Source of the DNA: DASPFV01 sp035620975
GTDB taxonomy: Bacteria; Acidobacteriota; Vicinamibacteria; Vicinamibacterales; 2-12-FULL-66-21
Length of the DNA: 64,000 nt
Assembly: GCA_035620975.1 (NCBI GenBank)
Contig: DASPFV010000221.1
Coordinates: forward strand, 12,885 to 76,884
Reading direction: 5' to 3'
The position numbers and the translations under genes were made by a program. Below the pieces are notes generated by a model. That model saw only the letters and a list, made by a program, of their open reading frames with translations. It did not search any database and had not been told where the DNA came from. This document shows positions 49,851 to 60,490 of the stretch, in pieces. Position 1 is the first letter of the stretch. Each line of letters begins with the position of its first letter.

Positions 49851-49916
49851 GCTGCTCCTGAACCTGCTATCCTACCACCCGGTTCCCGCCGGCTCCGGAA
49901 CCAGCCGCGCCTCACG

Positions 49917-51044
49917 ATGGCTCCCGACGCCTCGAGTGTCCCGCCCCGATCGCAGGTGATTGTCCGCACGCCGTCGGCGACATACCCGATCGACATCGCC
50001 TGGGGAGCCGCCGCCCGGCTCCCCGCGCTGCTGGACGCGAACGACCTTCCGGCGCGCCGGCTCGTCGTCTCCAACGGCGTGGTCTGGCGGCTGCACGGAC
50101 GGACGCTCGCCAGCGTCTCGGCAGAAGAACCAATCCTGCTCCCCGACGGCGAGCGCTTCAAGAACCTCGCAACCGTCGGGCGCATCTACGACGCGCTGAT
50201 TCGAGCCGCCGCGGATCGGGCGACAACGGTGGTGGCGGTCGGTGGCGGTGTCATCGGAGACGTCGCCGGGTTCGCCGCGGCGACGTACCTCCGTGGTGTG
50301 CCGCTCGTCCACGTGCCCACGACGCTCCTCGCCCAAGTGGACAGCGCGATCGGCGGCAAGGTCGGAGTGAACCATGCCGTCGGCAAGAATCTGATCGGCG
50401 CCTTCCATCAGCCCCGGCTCGTGGTGGTGGACCCGGGGCTCCTGCAGACCCTCCCCCGGCGCGAGTTCAGGGCAGGCCTCTACGAAGTGGTGAAGTACGG
50501 AATGATCGCGAGCCGGCCGCTCTTCGAGCGGGTCGCCGCGTCGCTCCCGGCGCTCTTCGCCCGGGAGGCCGAGCCCCTTGCAGCCATCGTCGCGGAGTGC
50601 TGCCGCATCAAGGCCGACGTCGTGGAACGCGACGAGCGGGAGACCGGCCCCAGGCGGACGCTGAACTTCGGCCACACGGTCGGGCACGCGCTGGAAGCCG
50701 TGACGCGCTATCGGCGGTTCCGGCATGGCGAAGCCGTCGGCTACGGCATGCTGGCTGCAGCGGCGCTCGCCGTCACCCGCGGCGTGCTGGCGGAGTCGGA
50801 TCGGACCGCGCTGTCCGCCGTGATCACCACAATGGGACCGCTGCCGCCAATCGGCGACCTGGATGCGGGCGAGATCGTCGACGCCACCGCACGCGACAAG
50901 AAGGTCGTCGCGGGGCGCCTGCACTTCGTGCTCCCGACGTCCATCGGTTCCACCACCACCGTGAGCGATGTCACCCGGGAAGAGCTCCTGCGTGCGGTCG
51001 TCGCCATCGGCGCCCGAGTGGCCGCCGGATCGGCCATGCCCTGA
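49917..51044 (+). CDS. aroB: 3-dehydroquinate synthase
   Basis: Second step of the shikimate pathway, converting DAHP to 3-dehydroquinate with NAD and zinc. The 375-residue protein has the NAD loop VVAVGGGVIGDVAGFAA and the core VPTTLLAQVDSAIGGKVGVNH. Zinc-site residues are Glu in GLYEVVKYG, His in NFGHTVGHALE and His in RHGEAVGYGM. Length is normal. Its stop is 7 nt from the stop of the convergent sigma-54 regulator. Confidence 0.95.
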   Translation: MAPDASSVPPRSQVIVRTPSATYPIDIAWGAAARLPALLDANDLPARRLVVSNGVVWRLHGRTLASVSAEEPILLPDGERFKNLATVGRIYDALIRAAADRATTVVAVGGGVIGDVAGFAAATYLRGVPLVHVPTTLLAQVDSAIGGKVGVNHAVGKNLIGAFHQPRLVVVDPGLLQTLPRREFRAGLYEVVKYGMIASRPLFERVAASLPALFAREAEPLAAIVAECCRIKADVVERDERETGPRRTLNFGHTVGHALEAVTRYRRFRHGEAVGYGMLAAAALAVTRGVLAESDRTALSAVITTMGPLPPIGDLDAGEIVDATARDKKVVAGRLHFVLPTSIGSTTTVSDVTREELLRAVVAIGARVAAGSAMP

Positions 51045-51050
51045 GCGCGG

Positions 51051-52442
<1,392 letters not shown>

Positions 52443-52451
52443 GCGCCGGGC

Positions 52452-53024
52452 TCAGCGCAGCCAGCCGGGCGGCACGCCAGCCTTGCGAGCTTCTTCTTCG
52501 ATCGACTCGATCTGCTTCTGGTTGACCGCGATCTCGGCGCGGACCCGCTCGAGCTCCACGATCGCCTTCTGGCGATCCTCGCCGATCTTCCCCCGCTGGA
52601 ACGGATCGTCGCGGTTGACGAACTCGGTCGTCAAGCCGTTGATCCGGCTCTGCAGGGCCTCGGCGAACATCTCGTTGCGCCGGAGCTCCTCGCGAGCCTC
52701 GGTAATCCGGCTGCGCCACCAGGCCTCGTTCTTCTCGTCCTCGGCCGGGGTCGTTTCCGGGTTCCGCGCGGCCTCACCGGCGGACGGCTGCTCCGCCGAG
52801 GGCGCCGTCCCGGCCTGCGGCGCCTCGTCCTTCGGCTTCACGGCAGACTCCGGCAGGTCCTTGTTGGTGAGCTTCTTCGTGGCTTCCGGAGCGGCCTTGC
52901 GGCGCTCCTGCTCCTTCTTCGCCACCTCTGCCAGCGGCGGCTTCTGGGCCACGGCCGGCAGGGACCAGCCGACGATCACTGCCACGGCCACTGCGGCCCA
53001 GAGCCGCGCGAGATCTACCCACAT
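52452..53024 (-). CDS. Exported coiled-coil protein, function unknown
   Basis: A 190-residue protein with a Sec signal (LWAAVAVAVIVGWSLPAVAQ), a Pro/Glu/Ala-rich region (about 45-100), and a charged coiled-coil-forming region (about 105-185, WWRSRITEAREELRRNEM; then an alternating VELERVRAEIAVNQKQIES). It ends PPGWLR. Nothing gives a function. It has a TACACT box 16 nt upstream and lies 9 nt before the response regulator, so it shares that transcript and separates the activator gene from the pilin genes. Confidence 0.65.
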   Translation of the reverse strand: MWVDLARLWAAVAVAVIVGWSLPAVAQKPPLAEVAKKEQERRKAAPEATKKLTNKDLPESAVKPKDEAPQAGTAPSAEQPSAGEAARNPETTPAEDEKNEAWWRSRITEAREELRRNEMFAEALQSRINGLTTEFVNRDDPFQRGKIGEDRQKAIVELERVRAEIAVNQKQIESIEEEARKAGVPPGWLR

Positions 53025-53040
53025 CTAATAACCCTCTACC

Positions 53041-53046
53041 AGTGTA
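53041..53046 (-). promoter_or_regulatory. -10 box (TACACT) before the coiled-coil/regulator unit
   Basis: TACACT on the minus strand 16 nt before the ATG at 53024. The leader would be about 10 nt, yet AGAGGG is present 9 nt before the ATG. Confidence 0.4.
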
Positions 53047-53143
53047 GCAGATGCGGCCGGATCGGGGCCAGCGGATGCCGCGCCCCCGGTTCCGTGCTGC
53101 CTTCCTTATCGGCACGTTCCGGGCCCGACCGCACGCGGATCGC

Positions 53144-53812
53144 TCATCGGACCGCTCGCCGGGTGAGAACCTCGACAACGCCAGGCCTGGCCCGCCGGAC
53201 CGTGGCTTCCAGGGCCCTGCGGGCACCACCTGTCCCGTGCGCCTCCGCGTACACCAGAATCTGCCCATTGCTGTCGCGAGTGGGGTCGCCGTCCCCCTCT
53301 GCGTCGTCCGCGACCCAGACGAGGAGGTAGGCGGGCGGTCCGGGCGCGGCTGCCGGCAGCGTGCCGAGCGGGCCCTGGGCGTACAACTGCCAGCGGGGCA
53401 GGTCCGTGGCCTGGACGAACGTCTCCCGGGCGTCGCTGGTCCGCTGGCGCTCCGCCGTCAGCGCGGCGATGTCGAGCTGGCTGCCGTCCGGCGCACCAGG
53501 AGCCGCCTGGCCGTCGATGAACGTCGAGACGAGGTTGCCTGGTGCCGGCACGAGGACGGGTGACCAGTCCGCGAGCGGCGCGAGATCGTGAATGGCCCGC
53601 TCGAGTGCCGCCTCTGCCGCGTACATCGTTTCGTACCCCGTCCGGTGGGCCCCGCTGATCAGCGTGTCCGTCACCGTGACGGCTATCAGCCCTGCCCCGA
53701 TCGCGGCGAGGACGAGGGTCATGAGCAGGGCGAGCAGCAGCGCGGCGCCCCGCTGCCCGGGTCCCGCCGGGAGGATCTCAGCGGACGGGCGAAAGATTGC
53801 GCGGAGACACAT
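53144..53812 (-). CDS. PilX-like minor pilin (second set)
   Basis: A 222-residue PilX-family protein. The N-terminal helix GQRGAALLLALLMTLVLAAIG follows a basic prepilin-like leader and lacks the pilin Glu5, as PilX N-terminal domains do. The helix continues into ETMYAAEAALERAIHD. A later WVADDAEGDG ... GQILVYAEAHGTGGARR segment parallels the first-set PilX at 59746-60483 (WVADDPADGPS ... LTLHAEAYGPGGTRK), evidence of duplication. It overlaps the second pilW by 35 nt and is the last gene of that set. There is no PilY1 in this set. Confidence 0.78.
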   Translation of the reverse strand: MCLRAIFRPSAEILPAGPGQRGAALLLALLMTLVLAAIGAGLIAVTVTDTLISGAHRTGYETMYAAEAALERAIHDLAPLADWSPVLVPAPGNLVSTFIDGQAAPGAPDGSQLDIAALTAERQRTSDARETFVQATDLPRWQLYAQGPLGTLPAAAPGPPAYLLVWVADDAEGDGDPTRDSNGQILVYAEAHGTGGARRALEATVRRARPGVVEVLTRRAVR

Positions 53813-54860
53813 CGAATGTCACCTCGTAGTCGGCGACCACGCTTTCGGCTCCGGGCGATGTGCCGGCGCGCCGGAACGCGGCGCTGCGCGTGCGAAGATC
53901 AGCGGCAGCCACGTCGAGCCGCAGGGTGACGCGAACCTGGCGGATGCGCAGCAGGTCGGCATCGAACCGACCCGTACCGGATCCGCACACCGGACCGTCC
54001 TGCAGCTCCGTGAGGCCCAGCAGCCGGACCGACCCGATCCCGAGATCCGGGAGCAGCGGCACAGGCGGTGAGCCTGCAAAGAGGCAGCTGTCGTCGCCCT
54101 CGGATGGACGAGGGACGTCGTACGGCGACGGGGTGGCGTAGTACGCGAATGCCAGGTCGGTGACGTTATCGACGAGTGGCACGTCCGTGACGTGGCCGTC
54201 GTAGAGCATCAGCCGGCTCTGGCCCCGGTCGAGGTAATAGACCCGCTGGACCATCGGGACGACAACGGAGGTCGCCGCAGCATACGGACGCGAGAAGGGC
54301 GGGTTGGAAGGGCCGTGCGAGAGGCCACCCGCGATCCCGGTGACGGTGAAGAAGTCGGAGCCCGCCGCGATGGCTGCGCGGTCGATGACGGCCGCCCGGC
54401 TCCCCTCGGTGAAGCCGCACAGGCCTGCCGGGGGACATGCCGTCCCCGTGTCGACCAGGAGGGGCCCGCCCGGGTCGAGTGCGTCGGCGGCCAGCCGCGT
54501 CACCCATCCGCCCTCGGGCACATAGAAGAGGCTGAGGCGATCCGTAAACGCAGTGAGATCCGGATCGGCCCTGATTGCGCCCGTCCGGGCCGGCACCAGC
54601 GGGGCGAACCACTGCACGAGCGGCCCGGCGTGATCTCCGTGCGGGAGACCCGCACCCGCCGCGAGCAGGTCGCTGCGGATCATCTCGACCGCCACCCGCA
54701 ACCGCTGGTGCAGGTCGCTCGCCTCCGGTCGGGCACGCGCGATCCTGAGCCCCTGCGATGCCACCTCGAAGACGAGCATCCCGACGGTCACGAGGAGCAG
54801 AGTGGCGACGAGCAGTTCGATCAGGGAGAAGCCGGCCTCGTCGCTGCGTGAGATGGTCAC
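53778..54860 (-). CDS. PilW-like minor pilin (second set)
   Basis: A 360-residue type IV pilus minor subunit with the prepilin site DEAG|FSLIELLVATLLL (Glu at position 5 after Phe). It continues through a pilus-type helix to globular sequence. GPVCGSGTGRFDADLLRIRQV and the ending DYEVTFDVSPRNL match the first-set PilW (GPMCGANLNEFDADLLRIRKV ... DYNVTFDVTPRNL), giving the clearest evidence of duplication. The GTG start at 54860 overlaps the pilV-like stop by 4 nt (GTGA), and its 3' end overlaps pilX. Confidence 0.8.
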   Translation of the reverse strand: MTISRSDEAGFSLIELLVATLLLVTVGMLVFEVASQGLRIARARPEASDLHQRLRVAVEMIRSDLLAAGAGLPHGDHAGPLVQWFAPLVPARTGAIRADPDLTAFTDRLSLFYVPEGGWVTRLAADALDPGGPLLVDTGTACPPAGLCGFTEGSRAAVIDRAAIAAGSDFFTVTGIAGGLSHGPSNPPFSRPYAAATSVVVPMVQRVYYLDRGQSRLMLYDGHVTDVPLVDNVTDLAFAYYATPSPYDVPRPSEGDDSCLFAGSPPVPLLPDLGIGSVRLLGLTELQDGPVCGSGTGRFDADLLRIRQVRVTLRLDVAAADLRTRSAAFRRAGTSPGAESVVADYEVTFDVSPRNLSPVR

Positions 54861-55438
54861 AGGCCCGTCCTCGTCCTGACGGTGGTCAGCACGGCTTCGC
54901 TGCCCGATCGGCGCGCCCACGGGAGTGCGCCGCGGACCGCGTGCTCCCGTACGCTGATGACGAGGACCTGGAGTATCAGCGTGCGATGCGGATCGGCCGG
55001 CAGGCCGCGTACCGACCAGCGCCGCACGAACACGCAGCCGGCCGGCGGTGCTGACCCGTTCCCTACCCATTGACCGGTCTCGTCGAGGTAGTCGACGTAC
55101 GGCGGAATGTTCCGGCTCAGCGTGTCCACGGGCGACTCACGAAGCCCGCGGCCGTCGTGTCCCGGCGAACTCGTGCTCAGGTTGGTGGTGAGATCGGACT
55201 CGGGCAGAGTGGGCGCATCAGTCGCGTCGGCGCGCCAGCGCCAGGTGAGCGAGCGCAGTTGTTCAAGTTTCGCCGCCGCCAGGATGCTGGCGGACGTCTG
55301 GGTCCGCGCGGCCACGCCGGCGGCGCCTGCGACGGCGAACAGATGGGCGATTCCCACCGACAGCGTGACGAATACAGCCGATGCGATGAGCACTTCGACG
55401 AGGGTGAAGCCCTCCGGTCGCGAGCGGAGCATGCGCAT
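54857..55438 (-). CDS. PilV-like minor pilin (second set)
   Basis: A 193-residue prepilin. The leader is short and basic (RSRPEG) with cleavage before FTLVEVLIASAVFV and Glu5 present. The globular part has ETGQWVGNGSAPPAG and FVRRWSVRGLP, paralleling QGEWVGTGSTPPAT and FVRRWSIQPLP in the first-set pilV. The first ATG (55438) is listed; a sigma-54-like promoter predicts initiation near 55433, which would leave the second ATG (55432) as a leaderless start. It overlaps the next gene by 4 nt. Confidence 0.8.
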   Translation of the reverse strand: MRMLRSRPEGFTLVEVLIASAVFVTLSVGIAHLFAVAGAAGVAARTQTSASILAAAKLEQLRSLTWRWRADATDAPTLPESDLTTNLSTSSPGHDGRGLRESPVDTLSRNIPPYVDYLDETGQWVGNGSAPPAGCVFVRRWSVRGLPADPHRTLILQVLVISVREHAVRGALPWARRSGSEAVLTTVRTRTGL

Positions 55439-55443
55439 CGAAC

Positions 55444-55459
55444 TGCAACCCGCCAGCCA
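55444..55459 (-). promoter_or_regulatory. Sigma-54-like promoter before the second pilV
   Basis: On the minus strand TGGCTGG-CGGG-TTGCA: the GG and GC are exactly 10 nt apart and the -12 box TTGCA is perfect. The -24 part TGGC is intact with two mismatches after it. Predicted initiation is near 55433, at or within the first codons of pilV. Confidence 0.5.
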
Positions 55460-55580
55460 TGCCCGGGACGGGCCGGTATCGTCGGATTCTCGAGGAAAAC
55501 CCCAGGGGTTGCGAAAATCGCCACCGGCCGCGATGCGAAACCCGCCCGGGGGGCCGGCGCGCGTCCGCGCAGAATCTGCG

Positions 55581-56483
55581 CTATTGGCTGGTGACGGCTC
55601 CCGGCCCGGATGGCGCGAGCAGCTGGGCCATCCTGGCGCGCACCTGCCCGGCGTCGGCTGCGTCGGGCGAGAGCCTCAGATACTCGCCGTAAGCCGCAGC
55701 GGCGTCGGCTCGACGCTGCAGCCGCTCGTAGCTGAGCGCCAGCGCAAAGTGGAAGGACGCGTCCTCGGGAGACAGCGCGATGGCCTTCCTGTATTCCGGG
55801 ACGGCGGCCTCGTCCTGTCCGGCCTTGTGCAGAGCCAGCGCCAGATTGAACGTGGTCACGTAGTCGTCAGGAAAGAGCTGCTGTGCCGTCCGGTACGAAG
55901 CGATGGACTCTTCCCACTGGCCGAGCAGGCCGAGCGCCCGGGCGAGATTGAAATGGTAGGCCCAGCGGGTCGGAATTTCCTGAATCGCCCGCCTGTAGTA
56001 CGGAACGGCCTCCTCGGTGCGACCCAGGCGTACCAGCACCTGCCCGAGGTTGCTGAGCGACTCGGCGTCGCGGGGATTCTGTCGCACGGCGCCTTCGTAT
56101 CGCTCGAGCGCCGATCCGAAGTCTCCTGCCGCATAGGCGACGGCTCCCTCGCCGGCGGGATCGAGAAACGGCCGGCCGGCCGGCGCCGCCGCGGCAGCGG
56201 GGGCCCCGACGGGTCTGCCGGCACTTGTCTGTGCCTGTGACCGCGCGGCTGCCGGGGTAACGGTCGCCGCGGCTCCGGGCTCATCGCGCAAAAGCCAGAG
56301 CCCGCCGATCACCACGGCGAACATCGCCACGAGCCCGCCCGTGGCGCGGGCCAGCACCCGGCTCCGCCGGGCCTCTGCAACCGGGTCGCGCGTGTCCTGC
56401 AGCTTCCGGCAGCGGGGGCACCGCGGCGCACCCGCGCGGAACTTCGCTCCACAGTGGACGCACGTTGCCGGCTGGAGGCTCAT
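55581..56483 (-). CDS. Zinc-ribbon, single-helix TPR protein
   Basis: A 300-residue protein. Residues 8-26 hold a four-Cys zinc ribbon (C-V-H-C ... C-P-R-C). A single membrane helix follows (GGLVAMFAVVIGGLWLLRD, about 48-66), then a linker and about four to five TPR units from residue about 120 to 270 (AYAAGDFGSALERYEGAV; LSNLGQVLVRLGRTEEAV; YHFNLARALGLLGQWEES). Topology is probably ribbon inside and TPR in the periplasm. Its ATG overlaps the pilY1 stop by 4 nt (ATGA), suggesting a role in pilus assembly or secretion, perhaps like PilF/TsaP-type helpers, though it lacks a lipobox. Confidence 0.72.
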   Translation of the reverse strand: MSLQPATCVHCGAKFRAGAPRCPRCRKLQDTRDPVAEARRSRVLARATGGLVAMFAVVIGGLWLLRDEPGAAATVTPAAARSQAQTSAGRPVGAPAAAAAPAGRPFLDPAGEGAVAYAAGDFGSALERYEGAVRQNPRDAESLSNLGQVLVRLGRTEEAVPYYRRAIQEIPTRWAYHFNLARALGLLGQWEESIASYRTAQQLFPDDYVTTFNLALALHKAGQDEAAVPEYRKAIALSPEDASFHFALALSYERLQRRADAAAAYGEYLRLSPDAADAGQVRARMAQLLAPSGPGAVTSQ

Positions 56484-59400
56484 CGGATCTCGCGCCACGA
56501 GAGGATCCGGACGCCCACCTGGCCGATGCCGTTGTTGAAGTCCTCGGGGTCCCCGAACATCTCGAGGCCCGCTCCGGTGTTGCCCGCCGTGGCGAAGTAG
56601 AGATGCTGGTCGACGATGAAGGGCGCCGTGGCGCGGCCGGCCACGGTCCGGACCAGCGGGCTCTCGTTCTTGTCGATCTTCCCGTTGTTGTTGGCGTCGT
56701 AGGCGGCGCCGCCCGCATAGGTAAAGGCATAGAGCTTGGCGGAGAAGTCGCCGCACGGCGTCGCGGCCGACTCCGTCGTGGTCGTGTAGAAGACGATGTC
56801 GCCCGCCACCGACGGCGACGTCGAGGGCCGCTCGCCCGTGGCCAGGCCGCTGGTGTTCGTCACTGTCGACAGGGCCTCGGCGAACCTCGTGGTCGCGCCC
56901 GCGCCCGGGTAGTTGTCCTTCAGTCCGTAGAGCCGGAAGGTACCCGTGCCGCCCGACGTCGTGGTCGGCAGGATGTCGCTGCCGGTCGCGAAGAACATGT
57001 AGACGTCGATGCTGCCGACGAAGAGCAGGGCCGACGAGGCGTAAATCGGCGCCCCGGTGTCGGCCTTCTGCGAACTGGTGATTGTGCCGGACGCGTTGAA
57101 GTCGAAGCGCCAGTACTTACCGTCGATGTCGCCGAGGTAGGCCTTCGACACCACGTGGCTGCCGCTCTCGCCAGCGGCGGTCGGGTCCGCCTGCAGCGCA
57201 TTCTTCCGGCCGTTGGAGACCACCTCGCCCACACTGAGGCAGCCCGACCCGTTGCAGGAGCTGCCGCCCGAGTTGCCGATGAGCTCGCCGGTATCCGCGT
57301 CGATCAGATACAGGGCGTTGCCCGCGCGCGGCGCTCCCGGTCCGCGGTTCGGGAGCAGATCCTCGACCGGCGGGAAGTACCCGGATCCCACGATGACGGC
57401 GTTGAGCGATCGATCGCTCGTCAGCGGGCCGACGGCCGGATCGGACCAGGTCAGACCGACTGTCTTCTCGGCGTAGCTGGCGCTGGCGCTCAGATCGCCG
57501 TAGACCCTGAACCGGCCGCCCGCCGTGCCGTCGGTCACCGCGAAGCTGCCGGTATAGGTGGGATTGAAATGCGAGTAGTCCGGGAACGCCCACTTGAACG
57601 CGACCGACTCGCCGGGCGAATCGAACCTGGCCAGCAGTGAGTTCACGGCCGATATGTCGTCGGCCGTCGGATCGACGCCCATGCCCGCTTCGGTGACGTC
57701 GAACGCCTGATAGAATGTCCCGCCCTGCCCCTGGCCGATGACCAGGATGCTGCGCCAGTGGCCGTTCAGCTTCACCTCCGCCAGCTTGGGCGAGCTGTCC
57801 ACGAAGTAGTCGAACTGGTCGACCGCCTGCCCGTCGGCGAGCGCGCGCAGCTTCGGCAGCAGGTTGTAGGGAATGAAGGCCCAGACCTCGTAGCCGGTTC
57901 GAGCGTCCACGGCGTGAATCATGCCGTCGTTCGCCCCGAAGAAGATGATCGCGCGGCGATCCTTGTAGTCGCCGGCGAACGTTCCCGGCACGTCGGTGCG
58001 TCCGTAGTCGTCATCGGGCGGCGGATCGAGCGACGGAGGATCCATCAGCGCCGGCGTGGACCCGATGATCGCGCCGATGGGCATCGCGCGCACCGCGTCG
58101 ATCAGCCCCGCCGGATTGCTGGTGTTCAGATGCGGTGCGAGCGCGGCCGCATTCGTCGAGGTGAACGCGACCATCGCGCCGGCGCCGGTCCCGCTGGGGA
58201 CGAAGGTGTAGATGTTGCGGCTGGCCGGGTTCGCCGGCGTCCGGGCGAGCCCCGCGTAACCGGGACGGCCATCCAGATCCGGCCAGAGCCGTGTCCCGTC
58301 GTTCACGAACTTCCACCCGGTCGGCTTGGTCGAGTCCGGCACGGGCTTGTAGGTCCGGAAGGCGCGGATCCGGCCGTCGAATCCCGGCAGTCCGAAGCCT
58401 GCCGTGATGCTCACGTTGCTGCGCTGCGGAAGCGGCTGGCCCCCAGGGTTCGCGATGATGTCGGTATCCGGCAGCGAGTTGCCATTGGCGTCGCGCGCGC
58501 CCTTCATGTTGACGGTGCCGACGATGGGGCTGACGGGCAGGAACTCGCTCGAGCGGCCCAGGTCGAAGTCGGTGGACCGCGAGAACCCGCGCTGCAGCGC
58601 GAAATTGACGGCCGCCGTCACGTCGGCGGCCGTGCTGGCGCGGCGGTAGGCTCCGCCGCTGTTCGCCGCGATCTGCTGGAGCTCGGGCTCGTCGGCCGCC
58701 GGCGGCTTGATGCCGACGACGTAGATGGGCACGGATCGCGTGACGCCTCCGCCGCTCACGGTGGCAAACGAGGACGCAGTCGTCAGCGGGTTCTGTGACC
58801 CACGGTAGGTCGCATCGCCGTCATTGTTCCCGCTCGTGATGAGAATGACCACCGTGTTCCGACAGGAACGGCAGGCGTTCGTGTCGGCCGTCATGGCGGC
58901 GGCGGCAGCCGCCTTCGCGTCGACCAGCGCGTAGGTCAGCGGCCGATCCTCGTATCCGACCCCGCCGATCCCGGCCGGGATGAGCCCGAGGTTGTCCCCG
59001 ATGCCGCGATTGAGCACGGTCAGCAGGGCGGTCGCCGTGCCGGCGGCCGGCGTGACCATGACGGTCCCCGCCGGAGCCGTGCCCTGCGCATAGCTCGGCG
59101 CCGCGACGCTCGGAACGTAGATACCGTACTGATTCGGGCCGCCTGCGTTGCAGGGGCTCAGGTCGCCGTACAGCGTCTGCGAGGCGTCCTTCGACGCGAC
59201 CGGCCTGGCGCAGTTGGCCCCGGTCCGCCAGGCCGGGGAGTTCTGACGGAGCCGCACGAGCCCCCATCGGAAGGTGCTGTTCGCATTCTGCGAGACGGCG
59301 GCGGCCACGCCCGCCTTCCCGATGGCGTAGCGGGTCGTGTCGAGAAACGCGAGATCGGCGGGCGCGTTCGCGGTCGGCGGCACGGCGGGATCGTAGACAG

Positions 59401-59749
59401 CCGGGGATGCCACGATCCGATTGGCGGTGAAGCTCGTCGACGACGTGTAGGTCAGGCTCTGGAACACGCGCCGATATGTCTTGGCCGTGGACGGGTCGAT
59501 GTTCGGAAACGCGGCCATGACCAGCGGATCGGCCGTGGTCGAGTAGAAATTCGGGTCGTAGAAGTTGCCGAGGCCGTCCTCGAGCATCCGCACCGACGTG
59601 TCGAAGACAATGATGACCGTGGGCGGCACACGCTTGATGAAGAGGAGCGGGTCCAGCTGCGCCGAGGCCGTCGCTGACCACAAGACCGCCGCGACCCCCA
59701 CGGCCGCGCCGAACGCCCGATGTCGTCGTCTGAAGAATCCGCGCATCAT
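56480..59749 (-). CDS. pilY1: PilY1-like type IV pilus tip/adhesin protein
   Basis: A 1089-residue exported protein. After a signal peptide (AAVGVAAVLWSATASAQ) comes a von Willebrand A-like N-terminal half (VIIVFDTSVRM; NTVVILITSGNNDGDATY). Its MIDAS reads D-T-S-V-R, lacking the final Ser. The C-terminal PilY1 beta-propeller starts near residue 610 (FFGANDGMIHAVDARTG) and has an EF-hand-like loop DANNNGKIDKNE near the end. PilY1 is an adhesin and regulator of pilus extension. It is the largest member of the first set, with 4-nt overlaps on both sides. Confidence 0.85.
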   Translation of the reverse strand: MMRGFFRRRHRAFGAAVGVAAVLWSATASAQLDPLLFIKRVPPTVIIVFDTSVRMLEDGLGNFYDPNFYSTTADPLVMAAFPNIDPSTAKTYRRVFQSLTYTSSTSFTANRIVASPAVYDPAVPPTANAPADLAFLDTTRYAIGKAGVAAAVSQNANSTFRWGLVRLRQNSPAWRTGANCARPVASKDASQTLYGDLSPCNAGGPNQYGIYVPSVAAPSYAQGTAPAGTVMVTPAAGTATALLTVLNRGIGDNLGLIPAGIGGVGYEDRPLTYALVDAKAAAAAAMTADTNACRSCRNTVVILITSGNNDGDATYRGSQNPLTTASSFATVSGGGVTRSVPIYVVGIKPPAADEPELQQIAANSGGAYRRASTAADVTAAVNFALQRGFSRSTDFDLGRSSEFLPVSPIVGTVNMKGARDANGNSLPDTDIIANPGGQPLPQRSNVSITAGFGLPGFDGRIRAFRTYKPVPDSTKPTGWKFVNDGTRLWPDLDGRPGYAGLARTPANPASRNIYTFVPSGTGAGAMVAFTSTNAAALAPHLNTSNPAGLIDAVRAMPIGAIIGSTPALMDPPSLDPPPDDDYGRTDVPGTFAGDYKDRRAIIFFGANDGMIHAVDARTGYEVWAFIPYNLLPKLRALADGQAVDQFDYFVDSSPKLAEVKLNGHWRSILVIGQGQGGTFYQAFDVTEAGMGVDPTADDISAVNSLLARFDSPGESVAFKWAFPDYSHFNPTYTGSFAVTDGTAGGRFRVYGDLSASASYAEKTVGLTWSDPAVGPLTSDRSLNAVIVGSGYFPPVEDLLPNRGPGAPRAGNALYLIDADTGELIGNSGGSSCNGSGCLSVGEVVSNGRKNALQADPTAAGESGSHVVSKAYLGDIDGKYWRFDFNASGTITSSQKADTGAPIYASSALLFVGSIDVYMFFATGSDILPTTTSGGTGTFRLYGLKDNYPGAGATTRFAEALSTVTNTSGLATGERPSTSPSVAGDIVFYTTTTESAATPCGDFSAKLYAFTYAGGAAYDANNNGKIDKNESPLVRTVAGRATAPFIVDQHLYFATAGNTGAGLEMFGDPEDFNNGIGQVGVRILSWREIR

Positions 59750-60483
59750 TGCACCGTCAGTCGCGTGTTCGTGAGCGTCTTGCCGGGCGTCTGCACCGCG
59801 GCCTTGCGCGCACGCTGGTTCAGCTCTTCCTGTCCGCGCTGCGCGATCTGCCCGCGCTCGATTTCCGTTCCGGATGTCCGCGCCACCGTGACCTCGATGA
59901 CCTTGCGGGTCCCGCCGGGGCCATACGCCTCGGCGTGCAGCGTGAGCGTGCCGTTGACGTCAGCGGTCGGGTTGCCGTCGATGACGCCGGGCGAGGGACC
60001 ATCCGCGGGATCGTCGGCCACCCAGACGGCCATGTACATGGGGCTGTCGATCCGCGTGTTCGGCAGCATGTCGCTGAGGGGGCCCCAGGCGAAGAGCCGC
60101 CACTGCGGATTGTTGGCGCCCCACTGAGCGATCAGGTTCGTTTCCGACTGGAGCTGGGCGGTCGCCGTGGCCAGATTCAGGGTGCCTCCGGCCGGCAGCG
60201 TCTTCGCGCCCATGTCCCCGTCGATGTACGAGGACGTGACCGAGCCGCCGAGAATGTCGTTCCAGCGGGGCACCATGAGGAGGTCCTGCACCACGCGCTC
60301 GACTGCGGCATCGGCGGCGTACAGCGCTTCCTGCCCGTTGCGGTAATTGTTCGCAATCATCGTCTCGGTATTTCCGACCATGACGACGGCGGCGCCGAGC
60401 GCGGTGAGCAGCAGCATCGCCATGAGCGCGATGATGAGCGCCGTGCCACGTTCGTCGGCGAGCCGGGTGCGCTGGCGATTCAT
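59746..60483 (-). CDS. PilX-like minor pilin (first set)
   Basis: A 245-residue PilX-family protein. The helix TALIIALMAMLLLTALGAAVVM follows ADERG (cut as TALIIALMAMLLLTALG), without a Glu at position 5. Then come TMIANNYRNGQEALYAADAA and a globular C-terminus with AVWVADDPADG and LTLHAEAYGPGG. The ATG at 60483 is chosen over the GTG at 60489 because GAGG lies about 5 nt upstream of it. Its stop overlaps the pilY1 start by 4 nt. Confidence 0.8.
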   Translation of the reverse strand: MNRQRTRLADERGTALIIALMAMLLLTALGAAVVMVGNTETMIANNYRNGQEALYAADAAVERVVQDLLMVPRWNDILGGSVTSSYIDGDMGAKTLPAGGTLNLATATAQLQSETNLIAQWGANNPQWRLFAWGPLSDMLPNTRIDSPMYMAVWVADDPADGPSPGVIDGNPTADVNGTLTLHAEAYGPGGTRKVIEVTVARTSGTEIERGQIAQRGQEELNQRARKAAVQTPGKTLTNTRLTVQ

Positions 60484-60490
60484 CTGCACC

